From assembly GCA_026929865.2 (NCBI GenBank), contig CM049397.1, positions 496,001 through 560,000 on the forward strand: a stretch of DNA of 64,000 nucleotides, given 5' to 3'. The translations under genes were made by a program, and so were the position numbers. The notes under the pieces are model-generated. The model saw only the letters and a list, made by a program, of their open reading frames with translations. It was not told where the DNA came from and made no database searches. Shown in pieces: positions 22,691 to 33,583 of the stretch. Numbering within the stretch: the stretch's first letter is position 1; each line of letters begins with the position of its first letter. The stretch is from Hyperoplus lanceolatus (taxonomy: Eukaryota; Chordata; Actinopteri; Uranoscopiformes; Ammodytidae).

Positions 22691-22799
22691 CCTAGATAAA
22701 TGTTTAAAAAACAAAAACAACAACAACACCCCACACACATCAGCTGGGAAAATATTCCTTAAGTGGCCAATATCTAGGGTAAAGTCTGTTTTTACCTTA

Positions 22800-23690
22800 C
22801 AGGATGAGAGAGTTCAGTAGTCTGAAAATCCTCAGCGAGCAGAAAAGTGCAAATTGTAAAAAGCCTGGGCCTCTTTGGGGCAGTCAAAGAATCTCCTCTC
22901 TCCGCCGTGCTCTACGCGCAGACGGGCAGGAAAAAGGAGGGAAAACCTGACTTTCTTCTCGTATGGGGCAGCGTTTCACACTGGCAAAGGATGCCCTCTT
23001 CTTAGCGATGTTGGCGGTCATGTCGGGGAAAAAGTAAACATTCTGTCCATGGTACCTGAGCTGCTGCTCTCTCGTCTCAGAACACGCTCCTTATCGCAGA
23101 AGTAGTGTAACCGGACGATAAAGGCTCTCGGTCTGGGTTCCCTGCCTTCCTCCACCGAGCGCGCTGGGCCAATGCGGTGAGCTCTATCCAGGGCCGGTGG
23201 GGAGAAAAAGAAGCCGTCGCCCAGGACCTCGTTGAAAAAGGTAGCCATGAACTTTACTGGGTCTGCGCCCTCGGTCTTCTCCGGGATTCCAATCACGCGT
23301 AGATTATTGTGCCGTGACCATGATTCCAAATCTTTGGTTTTAGCCATCAGCTGTGTATTCTCAGACTGCAAACGTGCACATGTCTGCTCAAGGGCGGTGA
23401 TCAGACAGTGCTGCCTCCATGGCGGTTATCTTCAGGTTGAGCGAGTCGGTGGTCGACTTGACGGCATCTAAGGCACCAGAAATGGGCCTCAGGGCTTCAC
23501 TCACCACCATTTTCATGGTTGTAGTGAGGGTTGTTGTTAGGTCGGATAGCAGCACGGTGCGTAGCTTTTCTAGATCAGGCGGCAGGGAGTCGACTCCGCC
23601 ATGACAGTCCGACCTCGTGGCTGCCTCTTTCACCGGCAAATTCTGCCCTTTTTCCTTCTGCTTGCTGCGGCCCATCATCACCAAACAATA
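22800..23690 (-). pseudogene. L1 ORF1
   Basis: The N-terminal part (23388-23684) contains an acidic/coiled-coil-like stretch (LSDLTTTLTTTMKMVVSEAL, SLNLKITAMEAALSDH). After a one-base shift, 23018-23371 reads AKTKDLESWSRHNNLRVIGI, PPALDRAHRIGPA and PRAFIVRLHYFCDKERVL, the coiled-coil end and RNA-recognition module of fish L1 ORF1 proteins. It binds the element RNA in active copies. Frameshifts make this one inactive. Confidence 0.82.
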
Positions 23691-23835
23691 ACAAAATCAA
23701 TAACCAAGCAAAAAAAACGGCCTTCAGGTAGTGTGTGGTGTTATGATATATAAAAAAGCATTGAACGCTTGGGAGCCTTGGCGCAACACGTTCTTCTTCT
23801 TCTTCACATGCTAAATCGGAAGTCTTTAATTCTAA

Positions 23836-26134
23836 AGGTTGTACAGAAACTTCAGGTAATCTCCCCTGACGCACCAAATCTCATCCTCGGTGACATGAAC
23901 CATGTCTCCCTGAAAAAGACTCTCAGAGACTTCCATCAATATGTCACTTGTCCGACCAGGTCTAATAAAACCTTAGACCTGTGCTACGGTAACGTCAAAG
24001 ACGCATACAAATCTGTACCCCTCCCGCCCCTGGGGTCCTCCGACCATAACTGTGTACATCTTTTTCCTGTTTACCGCACTGCACCCCTTAAAAGGGGCAA
24101 AGTGCAGAGCATGTGAGACTCTTCGGGGCCTTTTTGAGGCCACAGATTGGGACATGTTCTCTGAGTCTTCTGCCGACATCAATGAACTGACGGATGTTGT
24201 TACTAGCTGGTCTTTGTATTGTGAGAATATCGTTATCCCAGAGAAAACAATCAAAGTGTATCCTAACTGTAAACCGTGGGTATCTAGGTCCCTTAGACCT
24301 CTTCTTCATAAGAAGAACAAAGCCTTTAAAGAGGGAAACACAGTAGAACTGAGACGTCTGCAAAAAGAAATTAAAAGAGAGGTCTGGGTTGGCAAAAAGA
24401 CTGATAAGGAAAAAATTGAGAGCCAACTTAAAGAAAATAATCTGGGCTCTGCCTGGGACTGTATGAAAGCCATCACTGGACTGAAAGAAAATGGTAGAAA
24501 AAAGGTTTCACTTGTCAACTATAACTCTGACCAGCACCTCGCTCAGAGCCTCAACGATTTTTATCTCAGATTCGAAACACATGATTTTAGTGAGGAACAC
24601 TCTGTGATTAGAAACAGACTTCTGTCTGCCCCCCCTTCTAGTCCTTTTTTTAGAGAAAAGGATGTGACCAACTGTTTTAAAAAATGCAACCCTCTAAAAA
24701 GTCCAGGCCCCGATTACATCAGGGGCCGCTTACTAAACACCCGTGCAGATCAGTTAGGTCCCATTTTTTATTTGATTTTTAACAGGGAGGGAAGAGGCGT
24801 CCAGGACGCAACTGCCACTCTTCTCAATCTACTTTTTAAACATCTTGAGGGCAGTAAGAAGCATGCCATGCTACTTTTTGTCGATTTCTCCTCTGCTTTT
24901 AATACGATCCAGCCCCATGTTCTTGTCGAGAAACTTAATAACACCTTTAGCTTAGATCCATGTCCAGTGGGTTGGATACTTGACTTTTTAACTACAAAAA
25001 AAAACTTACTTTGTAAATATTACTGTGATGTCTTTTACTGTGACATCACAGTAATATTTACAAAGTACGTTTTTTTAACCCTATATTTCTATTTCTGTGA
25101 TGGCACGAGAAAGAGAAATATAGGGTTAAAAAAACACTCTTTCTGCCTTTTCTCAGGCTAGGATGAACCGATTTTAATTTTTTTTGCACATTTATACTAC
25201 ATAGGATCTCAGAATTCAATACACCTTCATATTCAAACCGGTGAAGTAGGCCTTTAAGGTGAATGCAACAATGTCTAGCCTTCTGTCCACCTCCACTGGT
25301 TCGCCACAGGGCTGTATTCTCTCTGCTCTTTTCTTTATTTTATACACTGACGACTGTCGCAGTAACCACGACAACCGTTTCATCCTCAAAAACGCTGCTG
25401 ACTCGATCATTGTCAGCCTACTCAATAATGATGAGACTGGGCATGGCCAGGTTACAGAGGACTTCCTGACCTGCTGCAACGATGCGTTCCTTGAACTTGA
25501 CATCTCCAAGACAAAAGAGCTCTGTAATGATTTCAGACATGGCCCCCATCCCACCGAGAACACTGTCATCTGTGGCCAGCCAGTGGAAATCGTCCCCAGA
25601 TATATCATTGATAATAACCTGAAATTTGATGTAAACACGGACATGCTGTGCAAGAAGGGCCAGCAACGCCTTTACTGCCTTAGGAAATTAGCTAGATTCA
25701 GTGTTGACAAAAGCCTGTTGAAACTGTTTTACTGTGCGTATATACATTCTGTCATCTCCTTCTCTGTCATCTGCTCGTACGGTAACCTCACTACCAAGGA
25801 TAAAAATTATCTTGGGAAAATTGTTAAAACTGCCTGTAAAATTACTGGCATCCAGTTAGAGAGCCTCGATCCCCTTTATAGCAGTCAGCTGCTCAAGAAA
25901 GCTTTGCCCATTCGACGAGACAGTGCCCATCCACTCAACTCAGAGTACATGTTGTTGCCATCTGGCCTTCGTCTGTGTGTCCCTTAGATCACCAAAAATA
26001 AATACAAGTATTCTTTTGTCCCTGCATCCATTCGGGCAATCAATGGGGCCAGCTGCAGGTTAATGCTGCCGATGCTGATTTGATTTTTGTGTTGTTATTG
26101 ATTTAGATTTTTTATTTAGTTTTTTATTTCTTGG
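23836..26134 (+). mobile_element. L2/CR1-type LINE, 5'-truncated, split from its 3' end
   Basis: The plus strand starts inside the endonuclease (SPDAPNLILGDMNHVSLKKT, GSSDHNCVHLFP), then a linker (KPWVSRSLRPLLHKKNKAFK, SAWDCMKAITGLKENGRKKV). The reverse transcriptase follows (MLLFVDFSSAFNTIQPHVLV, then TGSPQGCILSALFFILYTDD). The usual F-A-D-D box is damaged (KNAADSIIV). The C-terminal part ends at 25987. Between 24996 and 25255 an insertion with two hairpins interrupts the reverse transcriptase. A small deletion seems to remove part of the fingers after 24790. The 3' UTR is cut at 26134 by the gypsy LTR and appears to resume at 31295. Confidence 0.82.
24996..25255. repeat. Insertion with two adjacent perfect hairpins
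   Basis: Hairpin 1 pairs 25008-25031 with 25043-25066 (24-bp stem, 11-base loop). Hairpin 2 pairs 25071-25090 with 25114-25133 (20-bp stem, 23-base loop). The segment interrupts the L2-type reverse transcriptase between FLTTK and the NATMSS...TGSPQG block. The right end resembles a repeat tail (aggcctttaaggtg). Confidence 0.75.
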
Positions 26135-26572
26135 TGTTATGGCTGGACAGGGAGGACACAGGCGCGGAGACAGTACCAGTTTATGAAGGTTTATTTAACA
26201 AGAATCAGCTGGGGGTTCGGGCCGGGATCCGGGGGAAATCCAACTCTCCTGGGGGAGAGCAACGGAGAGTGTCCAGGGGATTGAGCGAGAGCAGGCGGGC
26301 AGAGAGGTCCAGGAGGAAGTGCTCTCTGGTGCAGGTTGGAGCCGGTGGTGGAGTCAGGCCGGAAGAGTGTGTGAAACTGAGACTACAATCTGGCAGTGTC
26401 TGGAAGGTCGGGCCGGGTATATGAAGAGCGGTTGATTGGTGATTGCTGGCAGCTGTGAGTGCTTCACCTGAGTCCAACGAACCTGACTCCAACCCTGCAA
26501 TATACCAGACAAGCACACGGGCAAAGGGCAAAAACAAAACAGAGGCCAAGAGGCCCAGGCAGGATCATGACA
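26135..26572 (-). repeat. Gypsy 3' LTR
   Basis: The plus-strand view starts TGTTATGG and ends ATCATGACA. On the minus strand it therefore runs TGTCATGATCC to CCATAACA, with the TG...CA ends of an LTR. A polypurine-rich tract (tgagggggaggt) lies just upstream on the minus strand. The length is 438 bp. No 5' LTR is present in the window. Confidence 0.8.
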
Positions 26573-26599
26573 GTACCTCCCCCTCAATGAGAGCCTACA

Positions 26600-27683
26600 G
26601 GCGAACCACCGGGTTTCCCTGGATAGTCCCGGTGAAAATCCCTAATGAGGGAGGGATCGAGGATGAGCTGGCGGGATATCCAGCTCCTCTCCTCAGGACC
26701 ATACCCCTCCCAGTCCACCAGGTACTGGAAACCATGGCCCGGCGGCGAATGTCCATTATCCGCCTGACCTGACCATCCCTCCAGACCTTCCGACAGCGTC
26801 GAAGGTGGGCCCGGACGGATGGCACCGCGATGTCGCCCTCCTGCACTGTGAACAGAGGGGGTTGATATCGAAGAGAACATTCGAATAGGGACATCCCAGT
26901 AGCTGCACTTGTCAGGGAATTGTGGGCGTATTCAACCCAAGGAAGGTGAGTGCTCCAGGATGACTGGTTCCTTGCCATGACACAGCGCAGCGCTGCTTCC
27001 AGATCCTGGTTGGCCCGCTCCGTTTGTCCGTTAGTCTGGGGATGGTAGCCTGAGGAGAGACTGATGCCCCTAATTCATGACAGAAAGCTCTCCATACCTG
27101 GGACACGAATTGTGGACCCCGATCGGAGACCACATCAGTCGGGATCCCGTGAAGGTGGACCACATGCTGAACCTGGAGGTCAGCAGTTTCAGATGCTGTG
27201 GGAAGCTTGGGCAGTGGCACAAAATGAACAGCCTTGGAAAATCTGTCAACAATGGTGAGTATGGTTGAATTACCTTCGGATAAAGGGAGACCCGTGACAA
27301 AGTCGAGATCGATGTGACTCCAGGGGCGGCCAGGCACAGGAAGGGGACGGAGCAAACCTGAGGCGGATTGATGCGAGGACTTACTGCGGGCGCAGACAGT
27401 GCAGGCGAGAACAAAGGCACGGGTGTCAGCCTCGATGGTGGGCCACCAGAAATGTCGCTTGGCCAGGGACAGGCTGCGGTTAACACCTGGGTGGCAGGAA
27501 AAGCGTGAATTATGCACCCACTGGAGGACCTTGGAGCGAACAGCACTTGGCACAAACAGACGGCCCTGCGGCCCGGTTCCTGGATCCGGTTCCTCCCTCA
27601 GCGCCTCACGGATCCGTGCCTCAATCTGCCACCTGACTGCCCCCAACACACAGCCAGGGGAGACGATGGTGTCGGGACTGGGG
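26600..27683 (-). pseudogene. Gypsy integrase and chromodomain
   Basis: An HHCC zinc module ([20 protein letters not shown], then ACTVCARSK), the catalytic core ([52 protein letters not shown]) and, after a frameshift near 27000, [15 protein letters not shown] are followed by the chromodomain. The chromodomain ([12 protein letters not shown]) probably directed insertion to marked chromatin in active copies. The part upstream of the zinc module joins the RNase H end only after removal of 27684-29050. Confidence 0.85.
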
Positions 27684-29050
27684 CAGGGTTTTTCCTGCAT
27701 TCAAAAAATTTTGGCGCCCGCCAAAGGAATTTTAGCGCCCCCCAAAGGAAAATTCTCAGCGCCAAAGTGTTTTTTTTTTTTTATATAGATAAATAAATAA
27801 AAATCTACTTAAAACGGCTCCAAATGTGTTTCCATTTCCGCGCCATTCCAGTCATATTACTTGCAATCTCAGTTGTAAAAAAAGAAATCAGGTCGGGGAT
27901 TATCGTTATTAAACTATCATTGTTCCGCTCGCCGGGGCATGCAGGCTTATAAATGCAGCAAACCCTTTCAGCCGTGAGCTCCGCTCGGCCCCTCCCTCAC
28001 CTGATAGTTTCGCTAACGGCTAGTCCAGAGAGTAGGCTACAAGGGAGATGTTGCGCATTGCCGGGTGTTTTGAAAAACTTCTAGATGACGAGAATAAAGG
28101 TAAAACTAATTGTGTTGTCTGAAAACACTTCAGACTCGCAACAAACTAAAAAAATTTGCAAGATTTGTCACGCGCGGACACGCGAGTAACATGACATACG
28201 CGACCGAGAGACAGAGAGAGAAAGAAAAGTGATATACGACCTGATCTGCACCTTTAAACATCCCGACCAATTTGTTTATTCACTTTAAGTCGAGTCATAG
28301 TTGTCTATGACCAAGCAATCAATGAATAAAAACACAGGAAGTTTAAAGCTCCTTAAGTCCTGCCACCACAACTGTCAACACTACAATGCAACTGCCTATC
28401 CAGCCAGCTCCATGACATAAATAAATCATGCCCTTACATTCAATGCTAGCAAAAGACGTGCCCTATCAACACCATTTACAACTGGTTATTTTTATTTTGA
28501 CATATTTTTATTAAATTATTAAAAATATGTTTCACTTATTTAGCCTATTTCTATTCTCCCTGTTTTCAGTTCAATTAGGCTTTTGTTTAAAGTCCAAAGT
28601 CATGGTGTTTTTAGAAAAAAACCTTGTTAAAAGTAAAATAAATGCATAATGTTCTTAAATCAATGATTAACTGTCTTTAATAATCGTGATTACACAATGC
28701 GATTACTCAAAATAATCATGATTATGATTTTTTCATAATCGAGCAGCCCTACCTTCTTCCATGGTTTAGATCAATTAAAGTATTAAATAGGTAGGCCTAG
28801 TCATTATTAGTATTTTGACTTCATATCTACAGGTTGTTTATTGTGATTTCATAAGTGTCAGTGAGCTCCATGGTAACGCAGTGATTGACAGGCTGACTGA
28901 AATGCTCTTGAGCTGGACAGAAACTCCCCTCTCCCAACCCAACACCCCTCTTAAAATACACAAACCGTTTGCCTTTACTGTCGCGACCCCAAAAAAAGTC
29001 GGTCGCGTACTGACCCCCCAAAGGCCCATTCTGAGCCAGGAAAAACCCTG
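27684..29050. mobile_element. hAT-like non-autonomous insertion within gypsy pol
   Basis: The left end CAGGGTTTTTCCTGCATTC and the reverse complement of the right end (CAGGGTTTTTCCTGGC) share a 14-bp inverted terminus. Removal brings gypsy RNase H (ending ...[11 protein letters not shown]) next to the integrase (PSPDTIVSP...). The 8-bp flanks (GACTGGGG and TGGGGGAG) do not match cleanly, so the TSD is unproven. The interior contains another fragment ending gagcagccct near 28750, the end of a common TAGGGCTGCTC fish repeat. Confidence 0.6.
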
Positions 29051-29976
29051 TGGGGGAGCCGTGGTCAATGGCAAACTCTCGGGACAGGGCATCCGGCTTC
29101 CCATTCTTGGACCCCGGCTGATATGTGAGCTGGAAGTTAAATCGGCCAAAGAATAATGCCCAGCGGGCTTGGCGGGAGTTACGGCGCTTGGCGGACTGAA
29201 TATAGGACAAGTTCTTGTGATCGGTCCAAATAACAAAAGGGATCTCCACCCCCTCCAACCAGTGCCTCCACTCCTCGAGCGCTAGCTTAACAGCTAGTAG
29301 TTCCCTGTTGCTGACGTCGTTGTTGTGCTCTGCTGGTGACAGGCGTCTGGAGAAGAAGGCACAGGGATGAAGCTTCCGATCCTCCGGGGAGTGTTGTGAG
29401 AGGACCACCCCTACCCCGGAGTCTGAAGCGTCGACCTCGACCACGAACTGCAGAGCCAGGTTGGGGTGAGTGAGAATGGGGGCTGAAGTGGACCGCTTCT
29501 TCATCTAAATGAACGCCGCTTCAGCCTCGGGGTTCCATGAGAAGGAAACAGCCGGGGAGGTGAGTCTAGTGAGACGAACCGCTACTCGACTATAATCCCT
29601 GACAAACCTTCGGTAGAAGTTGGCAAAGCCCAAAAAGCGCTGGAGCTGCTTTCGGGTGGAGGGTTGAGGCCACTGTGCCACCGCCTGTACCTTCTCGGGG
29701 TCGGCCCTCACCTGCCCTCGCTCTATGATGTACCCCAGGAAGTCCACGGAGTCCAAATGGAATTTGCACTTCTCTGCTTTAACATACAGTTTATTCTCCA
29801 GGAGTCACTGTAACACCTGCTTCACGTGCTGGAAATGTTCCTCCTGAGAACGAGAGAAGATAAGTATGTCGTCCAAGTACATAAACACAGTGCGATTTAA
29901 GAGGTCACGGAGCACGTCATTAACCATGGCTTGGAAGACAGTGGGGGCATAAGTGAGTCCAAAAGGCATTACCAGG

Positions 29977-31294
29977 TAGGGGAGAACGGGGTAAGTAGGC
30001 ACACTTTTTACTCTAGTGAGAATTGCTTATCACTTAAACATCTTTCAATAGTCATTCCTATATTAAATTGAAGCTTAAGGTGTTGGCTTGAAATGTGTAC
30101 CCCTCACTTTTTCTATCTTATTGTAATAAAGAAGAAATTAATCATCAAAGACACCCTTACACATTGTGACAACCAACCCCATCAAGGGGTTGGTTGTCAA
30201 ACACTATGGGGTTGTTTGTTACAATGTAATCTTGATGGGAATAATCTTAAAAAAAAGGCAAGAAAGTAGAACTAAATTTGAAAGTTTAATTGCATTGTCA
30301 AGTTGACAAATAGGCCTACATAACTTTATGCATCTTAACACAAAATGAGCAAGGAATAAACAAAAAGGAAATCCATATTAAGACCAACCTACTGTATGTA
30401 ACAACATAAAGAACAATACAAATAGGTCTAACAATAATAGCCTTCTCAACTAGGATATACACATTCACTATCTGAGTTACAGTGATGGAAAATGTAGGGT
30501 CTGCTCACTCTAACTAAGCAGAGATTGTGTGCACACTGGTTGCACCACTTCTCCCTTACCTCCCCTGAACGGGTGCTGGAGAACGTTTCCATACAAACCA
30601 AACACAAACTATCCTCTTCATCTGATGAAGATTCCTCCTCCTGTCTCTTTCTCTTCTGTTTCTTATTCCCCAGCTGGCGTGGAGTGCACTGGGGTGCAGT
30701 AGCCTTTGCAACTGGTATAGTTTGGGATGCACTGGGTCGTTTTGATTTTGTTGCCCTTTTTCTCTTTTGCACGCTAGCTGCCTTTCCTGCTCAATTCTCT
30801 CCTTCTCTGGGGTGTCAGTGAGGATACAGCTTGACATTTTCTGTTGTTGTTGGGTTCCTTTCCTGGCTGCACCCTTTGGATAACATGTGACAACCAACCC
30901 CCCAAAAAATGTGACGACCAACCCCAACTGGAATTTCTTGCTAGCATCAAGGCCAACAACCATCTGACAACTAATTAGCTTGCTAACCACAATCTAAACT
31001 ATAGCTTACCCTTCACACTTTTTTAGGGTAACAAGTGTTTTGTTATAAACCCATTGTGTAAAAGCCTAGAAGAAAAATACTGAGGAGCTAAATATTTTCA
31101 ATTTGACATGAAAAACACCAACAGTCCTCTCACCTCAAATGCAGCAGTCGAACTCCAAGGAAGACTATGTAGGTGACCTCTGATCCCAGTTGTGGATAAT
31201 TACATACCAAAATTTAACAGACAGCGCCTTCTGGTTCCGAGATATAACGATTGTGACAACCTACCTGTGTGACAAATTACCCCGTTCTCCCCTA
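29977..31294 (-). mobile_element. Pogo-like (Tc1/mariner superfamily) element with TA target
   Basis: The ends GGGGAGAACGGGGTAA and TTACCCCGTTCTCCCC form perfect 16-bp inverted termini with TA on each side (29977-29978, 31293-31294). The minus strand (30446-30772) encodes a lysine-rich, acidic tail followed by LCLVCMETFSSTRSGEVREK and CNQCAHNLC. This is a degraded PHD-like zinc finger of the kind at the C-terminus of fish pogo/CENP-B-type transposases. The DDE domain is absent. The motif caaccaacccc recurs several times in the interior. Confidence 0.72.
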
Positions 31295-31415
31295 CATACT
31301 GTTGTGTTTTGTGTCCATTGTTGTCTTGTATTGTTGTGTGTTTTATCCACTCCTATGCTGTAAACAAAATTGCCCTCGTGGGACAATAATAAAAAACTTG
31401 AACATTGAAACTTGA
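31295..31415 (+). mobile_element. LINE 3' UTR end, probably the detached tail of the 23.8-26.1 kb LINE
   Basis: The stretch aacaaaattgccctcgtggg acaataataaa... (split here for length) is the conserved 3' end of fish L2-type LINEs, finishing in a TTGAA-rich tail. Its orientation matches the LINE that stops at 26134, so the gypsy and pogo-like insertions most simply explain the gap. Confidence 0.6.
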
Positions 31416-31897
31416 ACCTAAACATTTTCCTATTAATGTGAATTATCAAAGGAAAACTCTATGAAGAAAGATGGCTTTTAGAAGCAGCGCTGCACCAGTC
31501 ACAGCATTTAGAGGGTCAGAGATAAACACACTGGATGTGTGGCCCGGGCATAACACCATTTACAGCATGCTCTTTTATTGATCTCAGTGGAAAGTTGTTT
31601 TTGCAGCTGTAAAAGCACAAAACACAAAGAAGAATAGAATACTGTGTAATGGAAATATGACAAACACATTTATATAACCCAACATCCAATATAAACAAGA
31701 TATACTCCAACATTTATTTTACATAGATATTTTAAGTGGAATTATGTCTGACTTCCTTAGATTAATATCTTAGAACAGTGGGATAAATGCATTATTAATG
31801 CTTTACGTTTCACATCACACAGTGAGTTCCATCCAGCCATCAGGGGGGTATGAGCTCTGAATGAATGAATAAATCCATTAATGATAAATGGACTCAC
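31416..31897. other. Intron flanking a mamdc2 exon
   Basis: Ordinary AT-rich intron; no repeat ends or ORFs of note. Confidence 0.5.
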
Positions 31898-32044
31898 CCA
31901 CCCCACTTGTGTGGTCTCCTCTGGGCCCTGTATAGGAGGTTGGGGTGTGTCCTCTGACGCGCAGCCAGTCAGCTTGGTCCTTTGTCTTATCCTGTATGTA
32001 GCCACAGATTCCTTTTTCAAAGTTACACTGGTCTGGAAGGGAAC
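31898..32044 (-). CDS. mamdc2: mamdc2 exon, start of MAM domain 4
   Basis: Acceptor catgctacag|GTTC and donor GGGGTGG|gtgagt bound a 147-nt phase 1-1 exon, the same length as the opening exon of MAM3. It encodes SLPDQCNFEKGICGYIQDKT, DQADWLRVRG and HTPTSYTGPRGDHTSGVG. The TPTSYTGP.GDHT.GVG stretch closely matches MAMDC2 MAM4. The exon is intact although pogo-like and LINE fragments lie only a few hundred bases away on each side. Confidence 0.92.
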
Positions 32045-32565
32045 CTGTAGCATGAGTGCATAAGGCGAAAAGGGATAGTTCAGTATTTTTGAAGTGGGGT
32101 TGTGTGAGGCATGTTACCTTTTGGCAGTGGTTCCCAAACTTTTCCAACAGGACCCCTTTTGGTAGATAAGAATATTTTGATCCCCCCAACACATGCCTAC
32201 ACATTTCAATGCACTCATTAATCCTCCTCCCCCAACACCACGGATAAACTAGACATGCCGCTAGCTTCTGCGTCGTTCTGTGAATTTGGCGGGATTGAGT
32301 TCGGAGTTATTTTGGTAGTTGTCTTGCATCCTAGAGTAAAACGTTCACACTGTTTAGTTGTTGAAGTGTCAGACATCTCACCACAGAAGTTGTTTTCAAA
32401 GGGTTAGCAGCACATTGTAGGGTTTTTAGGTTAAATCGTGCACTATTGAATGGAGCCTTCTTGCTAAGCTGCCACCTCCCCCCGAGTGCCTGTATTAGGA
32501 GCTGCAAGAATCGAAGTTGAATACAAAAGTATGATTAAAATGTTACCAGTGGTGGTTTCAATGGG
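32045..32565. repeat. MITE fragments in the intron upstream of MAM4
   Basis: gggatagttcagtatttttg at about 32071 and cagtggttcccaaacttttc at 32126 are typical starts of two fish MITE families (the second hAT/Charlie-like). Neither partner end was found. Confidence 0.4.
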
Positions 32566-32875
32566 CACACTTTTTACTCTAGTGTGAATTGCTCATCACC
32601 AAAACATCTTTCAATAGTCATTCCTACATTAAATTGAAGCTTAAGGTGTTGGTTTGAAAAGTGTATCCCTGTCAGTTTCCAACTTATTGTAATAAAGAAG
32701 ACTAGGCTACACACATTCACTATCTGAGTTACAGTGATGGCAAATGTAGGGTCTGCTCACTCCAACTAAGCAGAGCTTGTGTGCCCACTGGTTGCACATA
32801 CAACACTCCCCTACCTCCCCTGATCGGCTGTTGAGAATGTTTCCATACAACCCAAACACAATTGGGAATAGTCTC
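32566..32875 (-). mobile_element. Second, truncated copy of the pogo-like element
   Basis: The block from gggcacactttttactctag to caaacacaattgggaatag aligns base by base with 29997-30610, with a large internal deletion. It contains the same zinc-finger coding end, truncated on both sides. It abuts an L1 fragment at 32876. Confidence 0.7.
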
Positions 32876-33583
32876 TATTCTAATCGAATAGAGACTATAA
32901 AGATGATCATTTTGCCACGACTGTTGTTTCTTTTCCAATCCCTACCAGTACAGATACCGACTAAACAATTTACTGAATGGAATCGGATGATTTCTAGGTT
33001 CATATGGCAGTATGGCAGTATATGGAGTAATAAACCGAGAGTACGTTTTAAAACACTACAGTTATCCAAATAAAAGGGGGGTATGTCTCTACCATGTTTA
33101 GAAGACTATTATAAGGCAGCGCAATTACAATATTTAGTTTACTGGTGTATCAATGATTATGAAGCGAAATGGAAAGAACTAGAAATAAACCAACTTGATA
33201 TCCCACTTCAATCCCTGCTTGGTGATACAAAGTCTAAAACCATTTATTTAGAAAAATTAAGTTCATTTACAATGGTTCCTCTCAATATCTGGTTTAAAGA
33301 ATGTAAGAATCTAAAATTGGAGATAAAAGCACGAGTGCTGAGATGGGTTGAACATGATGATGATTTTAAACCAGCACAGCTGGACTTAAGGTTTAAACAA
33401 CTGACCAGGAAGGGCATCACATCATACTGCGTAATTTCAACCAATACAGGCTTAGAAAGCTGCCTAAACCTTCAAGAATCCCACAAATTAGACAAACAGG
33501 ATTTCTACAGATATTTACAGATTAGGCATCATTTTGACAGAAACATTAAAATTGATGATGAAGCTGATTTGGATATATATATA
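32876..33583 (+). mobile_element. L1-type LINE fragment (ORF2 downstream of reverse transcriptase)
   Basis: The plus strand reads IPTKQFTEWNRMISRFIWQY, KPRVRFKTLQLSK, a stop, then GGMSLPCLEDYYKAAQLQYL and VYWCINDYEAKWKELEINQL, the post-RT region of fish L1 ORF2. It is in the opposite orientation to the L1 at 14.6-23.8 kb and from a different lineage. It is truncated on both sides, and the foldback element begins at its right end. Confidence 0.82.

Larger units (their letters stand above)
14583..23836 (-). mobile_element. Old L1-type LINE split by at least four later insertions
   Basis: Minus-strand L1 parts occur in the correct order: ORF1 (about 23690-22800), ORF2 endonuclease (20754-20045), post-endonuclease region (19990-19807), reverse transcriptase YADD (near 18177), thumb/C-terminal parts (17893-16188), and a 3' UTR ending in a poly(A) tract (T-run at 14585-14594 on the plus strand). 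Interrupting units are a hAT (14632-15995), a MITE (16983-17412), a Tc1 (18230-19804) and a TTAA element (21337-22251). Direct repeats tttaattctaaa near 14571 and 23827 may be the L1 target-site duplication. The front half of the reverse transcriptase is missing, so a deletion preceded or accompanied the Tc1 insertion. Confidence 0.75.
26135..29976 (-). mobile_element. Ty3/gypsy (chromodomain) retrotransposon, 5'-truncated
   Basis: Reading on the minus strand: reverse transcriptase (29976-29757: [30 protein letters not shown]), the RT-RNase H connection (29756-29505: [20 protein letters not shown]), RNase H (29504-29055: [33 protein letters not shown]), an inserted 1.4-kb element, integrase, a chromodomain ([17 protein letters not shown], 26600-26760) and a 3' LTR. 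Gag, protease and the front of the RT are missing. Two stop codons in the RT region (near 29814 and 29503) and a frameshift in the integrase show decay. Confidence 0.88.

Noticed and set aside
27676..29058. Clean 8-bp TSD for the hAT-like insertion in gypsy
   Set aside because: The flanking octamers (GACTGGGG, TGGGGGAG) are G-rich but not identical, so the match may be compositional.
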